From an uncultured Treponema sp. (lineage in GTDB: Bacteria; Spirochaetota; Spirochaetia; Treponematales; Treponemataceae): a DNA stretch of 64,000 nt. The stretch's first letter is position 1, and each line of letters opens with the position of its first letter. Of the stretch, positions 53,778 to 60,974 are shown piece after piece. A model generated the notes under the pieces. It did not search any database. It was not told the DNA's origin and was given only the letters and a program-made list of their open reading frames with translations. The position numbers and the translations under genes were made by a program. The stretch covers positions 1-64,000 of the forward strand of contig NZ_CAMHSK010000015.1 in NCBI RefSeq assembly GCF_946187725.1. The letters are read 5' to 3'.

Positions 53778-53871
53778 ATTGACCTCGAATGTTTACATTA
53801 ATGCAATATTATAGAAGATTTATAATTTTACTCAGAATCAATAGAATCGGCAAGACATAAAACAATTTGTG

Positions 53872-53880
53872 TGGTATTGT
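53872..53880 (+). promoter_or_regulatory. Extended -10 in front of the epimerase gene (leaderless candidate)
   Basis: TGGTATTGT, with -10 TATTGT at 53875-53880, then seven bases to ATG 53888. No Shine-Dalgarno. It is a weaker hexamer than the ispG one but has the same geometry. Confidence 0.45.
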
Positions 53881-53887
53881 AAAGAAT

Positions 53888-54913
53888 ATGAAAAACATTG
53901 AGCTGGAAAATAAGACTGTACTCGTCACAGGTGCCGCGGGCTTTATCGGAAGTTTTCTTTCAAAAAGAATTATCGAATCTACAAAATCATGCCGTGTTAT
54001 TGGTGTTGACTGCATTACTGACTATTACGATGTATCTCTCAAAGAAGAGCGTTTGAATATGCTTGCCAAATTTGACGGCAGATTTACCTTTATCAAAGCG
54101 GATATTGCCGACAAAAAAGCGATGGAAAAAATTTTTACCGAGAATAAGATTTCTGTCGTAGTGAACCTTGCGGCTCAGGCTGGCGTGCGTTATTCAATCG
54201 ACAATCCTGATGCATACATTCACTCAAACATGCTTGGATTCTATACGATTCTTGAGCTTTGTCGTCATTATCCTGTGGAGCATTTGGTTTATGCTTCATC
54301 TTCAAGCGTTTACGGCACGAACAAAAAAGTTCCGTATTCTACCGAGGATAAAGTTGATAATCCTGTATCTCTTTATGCTGCAACAAAAAAATCAAATGAG
54401 CTTTTTGCCCATGCATATGCAAAACTTTACAAAATTCCATGCACAGGTTTGCGCTTCTTTACAGTTTATGGCCCCATGGGGCGGCCGGACATGGCATATT
54501 TTAAATTCACGAACAAACTTGTCAAAGGCGAGAGCATCCAGATTTACAACATGGGCGACATGTACCGCGATTTCACTTATATTGATGACATCGTGACAGG
54601 AATCGTGAATGTAATGCAGAAGACTCCTTGCGAGACAGAGGACGGAGCACCATACAAAGTCTACAACATCGGAAACAATAACCCAGAGAGTCTCATGTAT
54701 TTCGTGGAGACTTTGGAAAAATGCCTGCTCAAAGAAGGAATCATCACTGAGCCAGCCAAAAAAGAGCTTTTGCCAATGCAACCCGGTGATGTTTATCAGA
54801 CTTATGCCGATGTCACCGACTTGCAGAAAGATTTCGGCTTTAAGCCTGCCACACCGCTAGCCGAAGGTCTGGCGAAATTTGCGGCATGGTATAAGGGGTA
54901 TTACAGAAAATAA
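53888..54913 (+). CDS. NAD-dependent epimerase, probable UDP-glucuronate 4-epimerase
   Basis: 341 residues from ATG 53888; a TTG 21 bases upstream lies inside the predicted -10. Extended short-chain dehydrogenase: NAD motif VTGAAGFIGSFLSKRI, NLAAQAGVRYSIDNPDAYIH, catalytic Y-x-x-x-K in VSLYAATKKSNELFAHAYA, and FFTVYGPMGRPDMAYFKF. GVRYS and GPMGRPDMA are features of the UDP-glucuronate 4-epimerase group (CapI/LpsL/GAE), which makes UDP-galacturonate. The divergent ugd supplies the substrate, so the polymer probably contains uronic acid. A strong terminator follows. Confidence 0.9.
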   Translation: MKNIELENKTVLVTGAAGFIGSFLSKRIIESTKSCRVIGVDCITDYYDVSLKEERLNMLAKFDGRFTFIKADIADKKAMEKIFTENKISVVVNLAAQAGVRYSIDNPDAYIHSNMLGFYTILELCRHYPVEHLVYASSSSVYGTNKKVPYSTEDKVDNPVSLYAATKKSNELFAHAYAKLYKIPCTGLRFFTVYGPMGRPDMAYFKFTNKLVKGESIQIYNMGDMYRDFTYIDDIVTGIVNVMQKTPCETEDGAPYKVYNIGNNNPESLMYFVETLEKCLLKEGIITEPAKKELLPMQPGDVYQTYADVTDLQKDFGFKPATPLAEGLAKFAAWYKGYYRK

Positions 54914-54982
54914 GCCTATTTTCCTGCAATCAAATATTCGGAAAATTGTTCGTTTAAATATTTGAATTTTCACTTTGTTTCT

Positions 54983-55006
54983 CACCGCATTCATGCGGTG
55001 TTTTTT
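54983..55006 (+). terminator. Rho-independent terminator after the epimerase gene
   Basis: CACCGCAT (54983-54990) and ATGCGGTG (54993-55000) form a GC-rich stem, followed at once by six T. Confidence 0.85.
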
Positions 55007-55097
55007 ATACCCTAACTAAACTACTAGATTTTTCCTCGAAATTTTCCGCTATCCTTTAGTCATAAGCGCTTATAAATCTTAACTAAAGGAGATTCTC

Positions 55098-55565
55098 ATG
55101 AATCAAAACAAAAATGACTCGCACGAATACTTGTGCAATTATGCAAACACACTCCGAAGGAAAGGTCTCGCAGATGACGAGATTTTCCACAGCCTGCTCG
55201 CCGAGTTCAACGGCACTCCTTACATATGGGGCGGATCTTCAATCGACGGAAGCGACTGCTCAGGCACGGTCTGCGCGAGCCTCAACGCGATTTTCGGGAA
55301 ACAAATCCGTGTGACGGCAGACAGCCTTTTCAGGAACTTCTTCAGCGAGAAGGCCGATTGCTACGACGGAATACAGGCGGCATTCTTTCTCAACGAGAGC
55401 GGAAAGACCGTGCATGTCGCGGGATATATGGGCGAAGGCCTGTTCCTCAACGAGTCGCGCATTGAAAAAAACGGCGGAACACCACGGACACTCAGCGAAC
55501 TTAAGGCAATGTACTCGCCGTTTCTCATGGTACGGCGGAAACTGGGGGAAAATGCATGGGCATAA
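55098..55565 (+). CDS. NlpC/P60-family cell-wall endopeptidase
   Basis: 155 residues. Catalytic Cys54 in GSDCSGTVC, His106 in KTVHVAGYMG, preceded by GTPYIWGGSSIDG, the standard NlpC/P60 pattern; the third polar residue is not obvious. No signal peptide, which is usual for phage-type lysins exported through a holin. AAAGGAG is seven bases before the ATG, and TATAAA with a 12-nt palindrome (ATAAGCGCTTAT, 55062-55073) lies upstream. The stop overlaps the next gene (holin-like). The group resembles a small lysis cassette or a released phage-tail-like module. Confidence 0.85.
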   Translation: MNQNKNDSHEYLCNYANTLRRKGLADDEIFHSLLAEFNGTPYIWGGSSIDGSDCSGTVCASLNAIFGKQIRVTADSLFRNFFSEKADCYDGIQAAFFLNESGKTVHVAGYMGEGLFLNESRIEKNGGTPRTLSELKAMYSPFLMVRRKLGENAWA

Positions 55566-55951
55566 ATCTCTGCGAAGTGAGCTTTTCGGAGCTTTGGTCG
55601 CTGGTGCTCAAACGCCTCGTCTACCTCGTGGCGAAGTTCATCAGCTTCAAGGGGGCGGCTTTCATAGTCTGCTGTGCGTTCCTGTACATCGGGGTGATTT
55701 CGGGCGCGGTCTGGTGCTCGCTGATTCTCGGAATCATCACGAACAGGACAGGCAAGCAGATTATGAACCATCTTGGAAAAGGAGAACATGAAGATGAAAA
55801 GGAAACTGACTGTGACAGCCCTGCTTCTGGGACTTGTCTTGGGCGAGCTTACAGCCCTTCCGCTCAGAGAAAAGTTTCTGCGAAAGCAGACGGAGCGGCA
55901 AGAAACGCAAAGGCGCGAATCAGAAACATCCTCTCAAACGGAGAATTCTGA
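55556..55951 (+). CDS. Small holin-like membrane protein
   Basis: 131 residues. An amphipathic N-terminus (FSELWSLVLKRLVYLVAKFI) and one or two membrane helices (AAFIVCCAFLYIGVISGAVW, CSLILGIIT) fit a holin. The start codon lies inside the end of the NlpC gene (10-nt overlap). From about residue 80 the sequence loses hydrophobic character and shares its DNA with the next small gene in another frame, so the C-terminal tail may be an accident of that overlap. No family match is claimed. Confidence 0.55.
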   Translation: MGINLCEVSFSELWSLVLKRLVYLVAKFISFKGAAFIVCCAFLYIGVISGAVWCSLILGIITNRTGKQIMNHLGKGEHEDEKETDCDSPASGTCLGRAYSPSAQRKVSAKADGAARNAKARIRNILSNGEF

Positions 55952-55958
55952 AAAATAA
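55794..55958 (+). CDS. Small membrane/spanin-like protein overlapping the holin-like gene
   Basis: 54 residues from ATG 55794 (AAGGAG at 55779-55784, nine bases before); ATG 55788 is also possible but too near. One N-terminal membrane helix (LTVTALLLGLVLGELTALP) then a charged helix rich in Arg/Glu/Gln (REKFLRKQTERQETQRRE). A membrane anchor plus coiled coil nested in another frame of its neighbour resembles Rz/Rz1 spanin pairs of phage. It ends 21 nt before the DUF4469 gene. Moderate support only. Confidence 0.5.
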   Translation: MKRKLTVTALLLGLVLGELTALPLREKFLRKQTERQETQRRESETSSQTENSEK

Positions 55959-55979
55959 TACGATTAAGGAGAAAAATTT

Positions 55980-56756
55980 ATGAATATCAACACACTTTCA
56001 AAGACAACTGCGGATTACGAATCATCAAAACTCGCGGTGGCACTTTATCCGACATCAATGCGAAAGGAAAAAGACGGAAAGACAACCTACCACGCACGCC
56101 CGATTTTCCGAAACAAGCTCACCATGGAGAATATCGCGAACGACATCATCGCCACAGGCGCGCTTGAAGGTTACACGCCGGAGCAGATTATTTCAATCTG
56201 GCGGGTCGCGAACAATGCCATGATTGACCGAATCCTCAACGGCTCTATCGTTGACGGCGGAATCGGAACATTCTACGCGAGAGTCACAGGCAGCTTCGAC
56301 AGCGAGCAGTCATCGTTCGACTCAAAGAAGAACGCGATTGACATTGCGTTCAGGAGCGGAAAGACCGTGAAGGAGCTTTCTTCTCAGATTCAGCCAGTAA
56401 TCGCACAGGGCAACAGCGTGAAGCCAGAGATTATCTCCGTCACGGACATTGAGAGTGGAAAATCCGAAACGCTCACACCGGGCGGCTTCCTAGACATCAC
56501 GGGAAAGAGCATCCTTGTCACCGGCGATAACGCTGACGTGGGCTTGTACTTCGAGAATACCGAAGACGCGTCTCAGAGCGTGAAGATCGCTGCAACAAAA
56601 ATCGGCGTGAACACCTCGGCAAGAATCGCCTGCGTAGTGCCACAGCTCGCGAGCGGAAGCTACAAGATTAAGATTGTGACGCAATTCGCAAAGAGCACCG
56701 TTCCATGCAAGGAATCGAAGTCGCAGACATTCGGCAATACTTTTACAGTAGCATAG
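55980..56756 (+). CDS. HU-like DNA-binding domain plus DUF4469 Ig-like domain protein
   Basis: 258 residues. The first ~125 look like the Bvu_2165-type IHF/HU-like domain (TLTMENIANDIIATGALEGY, IISIWRVANNAMIDRILNGS, GGIGTFYARVTGSFD); the rest matches DUF4469, an Ig-like fold (SKSILVTGDNADVGLYFE, ARIACVVPQLASGSYKIKIV). Such proteins are common in Bacteroides and Treponema and have no settled role. AAGGAG precedes the ATG. It ends in a triple-hairpin terminator. Its company (lysin, holin-like) makes a nucleoid or phage-tail-associated role conceivable. Confidence 0.75.
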   Translation: MNINTLSKTTADYESSKLAVALYPTSMRKEKDGKTTYHARPIFRNKLTMENIANDIIATGALEGYTPEQIISIWRVANNAMIDRILNGSIVDGGIGTFYARVTGSFDSEQSSFDSKKNAIDIAFRSGKTVKELSSQIQPVIAQGNSVKPEIISVTDIESGKSETLTPGGFLDITGKSILVTGDNADVGLYFENTEDASQSVKIAATKIGVNTSARIACVVPQLASGSYKIKIVTQFAKSTVPCKESKSQTFGNTFTVA

Positions 56757-56771
56757 CACTGCTTACATAAA

Positions 56772-56900
56772 AGTACAGTAATACTTATACAAAAGCATTA
56801 CTGTACTTACATACGAGTACGGCAATACTTACGCATAAGCATTACTGTACTTACACACAAGTACGGCAATACTTTTCCAAAAGCATTGCCGTATTTTTTT
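56772..56900. repeat. Three tandem 44-nt hairpin repeats ending in a terminator
   Basis: The unit starts AGTAC at 56772, 56816 and 56860, an exact 44-nt period. Each unit is a hairpin: AGTACAGTAAT with ATTACTGTACT (56772-56782 and 56797-56807); TACGGCAAT-type arms in the second with mismatches; TACGGCAAT with ATTGCCGTA (56862-56870 and 56885-56893) in the third, which runs into seven T (56894-56900). The last unit is a strong plus-strand terminator between the convergent DUF4469 and regulator genes. Confidence 0.8.
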
Positions 56901-56902
56901 GT

Positions 56903-57526
56903 CTACCTGAACTTTGCCCGAAGCTCGAACACGGAGCGGACATTGAACTTCGTGAGCACGCCATGCCAGTGCGAGGCGGCGGTATTCAACGAGTTAAAGC
57001 CGAAGTCAATTTGTAGCTCCTTCTGAGTCTTGCCCGCCATCATGTACAAAAAAGCGTATTTCTGATTTTTGGACAGCTTGTAATAAGTATCAACACGGTC
57101 GCAGTAAAACTCATCGGAACTGGCGAAAGTTCCCTGCGAGCGGAAGGGCTTTCCTTCAAGAACCGCGTTTCTGCAGAATGAAAATTCTTCCTCGCTCCGA
57201 AGGTCGAACATGATGATTTCGGTCTTGTGATTCAGCATTATCTCAAGATTCTCATACGGCACACCTTCCCAAGCCAAGCAGAAAACAACAGGCCTCTTTT
57301 CCGAGCCGTAAGCCTCTTCAAAAAAATTGAAGAAAAGCTCCAGGTCAAAGAACGACATCGCGCAGTTCACGCAAAAAACATCACATTCCGGCTCTTTTTC
57401 CCTGATTTCGTCAAGGCTTAAAATCATCTCGTACTTGATATTGCCGAGAACATAGCGGATTGCGGGCAGCATGAAAAAATACTCGTTCATGCCGAATCCG
57501 TACACACAAACTTTTTTGAATCCCAT
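56903..57526 (-). CDS. LuxR-type HTH regulator with degenerate receiver-like domain
   Basis: 207 residues. The C-terminal ~55 (KLSKNQKYAFLYMMAGKTQK, DFGFNSLNTAASHWHGVLTK) follow the LuxR/NarL four-helix HTH pattern in which 'T-x-x-E-I-A...T-V-x-x-H' is altered. The N-terminal part alternates strands and helices (CVYGFGMNEYFFMLPA, EIIMFDLRSEEEF) like a receiver, but the acidic pocket and phospho-accepting Asp are not clear, so control by phosphorylation is doubtful. AGGAGG lies nine bases before the ATG. Convergent to the lysin/DUF4469 genes; it may control them or itself. Confidence 0.6.
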   Translation of the reverse strand: MGFKKVCVYGFGMNEYFFMLPAIRYVLGNIKYEMILSLDEIREKEPECDVFCVNCAMSFFDLELFFNFFEEAYGSEKRPVVFCLAWEGVPYENLEIMLNHKTEIIMFDLRSEEEFSFCRNAVLEGKPFRSQGTFASSDEFYCDRVDTYYKLSKNQKYAFLYMMAGKTQKELQIDFGFNSLNTAASHWHGVLTKFNVRSVFELRAKFR

Positions 57527-57650
57527 AAGGTATTCCTCCTAATGGGATTATCGGGTGGTATTAGAACTGCTAAGAAAATTTGATAATCTTAAAAACTGAT
57601 GTAACATAAATCTGTGACATAAATCTTGTTATTGCGAATGAGAAATTATC

Positions 57651-59339
57651 TTATTTCTGTGTTTGATACAATACTTCCTTGATTCTTGTCTTAAAATATG
57701 GAATCCTGTCGTAAGCACCAATCAGACTTTTGTCGATTATTTTGTTCACGCTTTCGCTTTCAGCATCATCGAAAACAAAATCTCCGAAGTGTTCACTCAT
57801 ATCTAGTTCTTGCTCCATGAACACTTTCGCTATCGGTGAAGATTCGTCGCAGTGCACGCCTGAATTGTCCCAGCCTGTGTTCTTCACGAGCGTCTTTTTC
57901 GGCATTATGGAATATCGGTCAAGCAAGATTTGCCCACAGGAATTAGTGTAGTCATACGGACGCACATTCGGATCTGTCATGAAAGCCCATGCACGGGTGT
58001 AATTTTTTTTGCTTGCTTTTCGCAGTTTTTTTGCAAGACTCGGTGTTTTGTAGACTTTTTTAAAGAAGTCATTAGTTAGTGTGTCACGCGCTTCAAAATA
58101 GCGGTCTCGCCAAGTGCCAAATCCCCAGTCGCTAAAATACCGCTGCATTTTTATGACAGTTGTATTGCTTTTTGGCATTGGAACCGGATATGAAAATCCT
58201 GAGATTGACTCGCAGTTCTTATCGTTTTCAAAATAATCAAGCCCGCTGTTCACATATTCAAGAAATGCGGGCGCAAAGATGTTGTCGTCTTCGGTAAAAA
58301 TAAAACGCTCGTAGTTTTCGCATACAGTGGCAAGAAGCGACTTTATGTTTTCAATTGCGCCCATGTTTTCGTTTCTGCGGAGAACATTGACAGCTTTAAA
58401 GCCTGTAAGCGTTTTCAGGTACTCGCTTATCTGGTTGTAGCCAGCTTCGTATTTAACGGCCGGAGGATAGTCTAGCGCAACAAAAAGCCTGGAATCTTCA
58501 TCAAACATTGTTATGCCATCGAGACTTTTCAGAGCATTTCTGTAGACTTCTGCAACATGCTTTCGTTTTGCAATTGCGTCGTCAATATTATGCAAGTTCA
58601 AAAGACCGTATGCAGAGCGGATTTCATCCATTTTTCCGTTTATGCCGGTTTCTGTTATGTAAATCTCACTCGTATAGCCGAAATTTTTTAGAGAGTCTAT
58701 ATACGCTTTTGTTTTTTCGTCTTTACAGACAAGCGCACCACCTTCTACCGTATTGTATGTTTTTGTTGCATGGAAAGAGAGCGTAGAAATATCGCCTTCT
58801 GTTAGAATAGTTTTTCCGTCTTTTTTAACTCCGAATGCGTGCGCGGCATCGTAAATCACTTTGAGACCGTGCTTGTCCGCAATCGCTTGTATTGCCTTTG
58901 TGTCGCACGGATTTCCGTATACATGAACCGGAAGGATAGCCTTTGTCCGAGGCGTAATCGCATCTTCAATTTTGTTCGGATCAAGATTTCCTGTTTTTTC
59001 ATCAATGTCTGTAAACACTGGCTCCACGTCGTTCCAGATTGCGGCGTTGCTCGTGGCGACGAAACTGTACGGTGTCGTGATTACTTCGCAGTCTTTTATG
59101 CCTAAAGCCTGAAAAGCCGTAATAAGCGGAATTGTTCCGTTTGTAAACAGGCTGATGTACGGAACCCCTAAATATTCTGAAAGCGCTTTTTCAAGCAATT
59201 GGTGGTAATGTCCGTTGTTCGTAATCCACTTGCGTTTCCAGATGTCCTCAAGAAGAGGGACAAAATCCTTGAGCGGAGGAAGAAGTGGTGAAGTGACGGT
59301 GATTGGGTTTTCTTGTATATCAACCTGAATCTTGACCAA
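57651..59339 (-). CDS. Chimera of DegT/DnrJ aminotransferase and GT-A glycosyltransferase
   Basis: 562 residues in one frame. Residues ~10-280 are a DegT/DnrJ/EryC1 sugar aminotransferase: ITVTSPLLPPL, WITNNGHYHQLLEKAL, YGNPCDTKAIQAIADKHGLK, PLP Lys193 in LSFHATKTYNTVEGGAL. They break off ~100 residues short. From about 284 (RLFVALDYPPAVKYEAGYNQ) a glycosyltransferase-like part begins, with FTEDDNIFAPAFLEYVNSGL as acidic metal site. No ATG lies in the first 236 codons; the frame opens only with a TTG at 59339 without a ribosome-binding site, because the 5' end is joined to another gene. Translation of the full chimera is therefore doubtful. It looks like the product of deletions that joined two surface-sugar genes. 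Confidence 0.65.
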   Translation of the reverse strand: MVKIQVDIQENPITVTSPLLPPLKDFVPLLEDIWKRKWITNNGHYHQLLEKALSEYLGVPYISLFTNGTIPLITAFQALGIKDCEVITTPYSFVATSNAAIWNDVEPVFTDIDEKTGNLDPNKIEDAITPRTKAILPVHVYGNPCDTKAIQAIADKHGLKVIYDAAHAFGVKKDGKTILTEGDISTLSFHATKTYNTVEGGALVCKDEKTKAYIDSLKNFGYTSEIYITETGINGKMDEIRSAYGLLNLHNIDDAIAKRKHVAEVYRNALKSLDGITMFDEDSRLFVALDYPPAVKYEAGYNQISEYLKTLTGFKAVNVLRRNENMGAIENIKSLLATVCENYERFIFTEDDNIFAPAFLEYVNSGLDYFENDKNCESISGFSYPVPMPKSNTTVIKMQRYFSDWGFGTWRDRYFEARDTLTNDFFKKVYKTPSLAKKLRKASKKNYTRAWAFMTDPNVRPYDYTNSCGQILLDRYSIMPKKTLVKNTGWDNSGVHCDESSPIAKVFMEQELDMSEHFGDFVFDDAESESVNKIIDKSLIGAYDRIPYFKTRIKEVLYQTQK

Positions 59340-59695
59340 ATCAATTCGTCAGGACAGGGGATGTTCTTGGGAAGCAAAAAATCTGAATTTAGCGGGAAGT
59401 TGCCATATTCTGCCAAAAGTGGTAACCCGTTGCTAAACTCATTTTTCCAGTGTTGTCGAGAATATTTTGTGTATTCTGAAAACTTTTGCAATAAGTCAAG
59501 ACGCATGTTGTCCTTCCAGTCTGCAAAGACTTGCCCTACCGGCGTTTGATTCACGCAGAAATACTTGAAGCTTATTGTAATTAAATCCGTAGCGTCTTCA
59601 AAAGTAGATTCTTCAAGCGAGTCAAGAGATTTCAAGATGGAGTTCTTAGTCTTGTTGGTTTTATTGGGTTTGCTCAATTTCTGGATAGCCTCCAA
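59168..59695 (-). pseudogene. 3'-truncated partner gene of the AAA ATPase
   Basis: Starts (TTG 59695) inside the end of the ATPase gene, as toxin or defence partners often do. About 117 residues of plausible protein (KYFCVNQTPVGQVFADWKDN, HWKNEFSNGLPLLAEYGNFP) reach LLPKNIPCPDELI. From about 59345 the frame runs through the DegT gene in a wrong register (SRFRLIYKKTQSPSLHHFFL) to 59168. So the true end seems to have been lost when the DegT piece was joined. The family is not recognised. Confidence 0.45.
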
Positions 59696-60800
59696 TCAAG
59701 TGCTTTTTAAACTCTTTTGTTATTGAGCGGTCGTTTCTCAGTTTTTTTAGTTCATCAAGCCTGTAACAGATTGACTCATTTTTAATCTTCTTGAATATAT
59801 AAGTCCTGTATTTCCCGCTGACGTCCATTACGTCAGGCGTATGCAACGTGCAGATGAGCTGAGCATGTTTGGGATTGTTTTTTTCTGTTATGTAGAAATT
59901 CAACAAGTGGGGCAGAATCTCAGGATCAAGATACTCATCCATCTCATCAAGGACCAAAAGACTTCCATTGTGCAATGTTATGAAGAAATTTAGAAGAATC
60001 CTGAATAAAGTCTGCGTTCCTTTTGATTCTTTTTCGAACAGAAGCGGGATTTTTTGTCCCTCGTCATTTTCGTGGATAAACATTGGGTAATAGAATAAAT
60101 TTCCGGCTTCGTCGGTTTTGTCTTTTATTTCTATGTTGTCGACTCCAGTATCGTATTGTTTTATTATTTTTTTTACTGAATCAAAAATATCGGGTAATTC
60201 ATGATATCTCTTTGCCACTGTATGGTAGTCGTAATAATCAAAGCTGTTGTGCCCTCTGTAGCCGACATTGAAGACAATAATGCTCAAATATTGATAAATA
60301 GCTACTATTTCTGGTATCTCATATTGATTCAAGGTGCTTAAAAACGAGACATTGCTTCTGAATGAGATTTCTTTATTGCCCGAATAAAGCGTATTTTTCG
60401 TTACAATATCAGAATCTCTCTGGAATATAAGACTGCTGTTTAACGAAAGCTTTTCTGAAATAATTTTTTCGTTTGTCAACGTGGCTTCATAAAGATACTC
60501 ATTATTGTCAATCAAAAACTGAAGATAAATTTCTGCAGGCTCATCGCTCAAAAAGTATGAGTCATAGTGAATCGGAGTTTTGGGTTTGTACGAAAAACTG
60601 TTGGTCAAAAAATCAACTATAAAAGCAAGAACTTTTATTCCGTTAGTCTTTCCCGAAGCGTTCGCCCCCTTGAAACACATGGCTGTGGCAGCTGGAAGAT
60701 TCATAGAGATGTCGGAAGGTACCAGCTTGTTTAGGGATAAATCAACTTGCATCCAGTTCTTGAAAGACCAAATATTTTTTGCACCAAAACCTAATAACAT
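59661..60800 (-). CDS. AAA15/AbiL-like ATP-binding protein (OLD/SMC-type ATPase)
   Basis: 379 residues from ATG 60800. An ATG nine bases upstream (60809) is part of the predicted -10 (TATAATG), so the transcript should begin at 60800. ATPase motifs: Walker A GANASGKT (45-52), signature-like KESKGTQTLF, Walker B GSLLVLDEMDEYLD, and a late His switch (QLICTLHTPDVMD). The layout is that of AAA_15/AAA_21 proteins with an insert in the middle. Members often work with a downstream partner in phage defence (abortive infection); the partner here is truncated. The strong promoter with an operator-like repeat suggests tight control. Confidence 0.75.
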   Translation of the reverse strand: MLLGFGAKNIWSFKNWMQVDLSLNKLVPSDISMNLPAATAMCFKGANASGKTNGIKVLAFIVDFLTNSFSYKPKTPIHYDSYFLSDEPAEIYLQFLIDNNEYLYEATLTNEKIISEKLSLNSSLIFQRDSDIVTKNTLYSGNKEISFRSNVSFLSTLNQYEIPEIVAIYQYLSIIVFNVGYRGHNSFDYYDYHTVAKRYHELPDIFDSVKKIIKQYDTGVDNIEIKDKTDEAGNLFYYPMFIHENDEGQKIPLLFEKESKGTQTLFRILLNFFITLHNGSLLVLDEMDEYLDPEILPHLLNFYITEKNNPKHAQLICTLHTPDVMDVSGKYRTYIFKKIKNESICYRLDELKKLRNDRSITKEFKKHLIGGYPEIEQTQ

Positions 60801-60807
60801 GATTGTC

Positions 60808-60851
60808 ATTATACCAATATAATTAACAGTTTGTCAATTTTTGACAAACTG
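60808..60851 (-). promoter_or_regulatory. Consensus leaderless promoter with operator-like inverted repeat
   Basis: On the minus strand: TTGACA (60837-60832), 18-nt spacer, extended -10 TGGTATAAT (TATAAT at 60813-60808), then seven bases to ATG 60800. CAGTTTGTCAA (60827-60837) and TTGACAAACTG (60841-60851) form a perfect 11-bp inverted repeat with a 3-nt spacer that covers the -35. A repressor bound here would block RNA polymerase. The mirror TTGACA at 60841 faces the other way. Confidence 0.7.
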
Positions 60852-60974
60852 TCGAAAAAAATTGCATTAGATGGCTATACTACTCCTGTGACACGATGTC
60901 TATTTTCTCTATCCTCTGTGTCATCTATCATACTGTAGTGATGAGCGTTTTGATTTTCTGTGGTGTCCATGATG

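Noticed and set aside
56772-56900. CRISPR array (regular 44-nt period)
   Set aside because: Repeats are contiguous hairpins with no unique spacers, and there are no cas genes.
60878-60970. 31-codon minus-strand frame (MDTTENQNAHHYSMIDD...) just after the recombinase-TagF chimera
   Set aside because: Very short, polar, no ribosome-binding site; could be chance.
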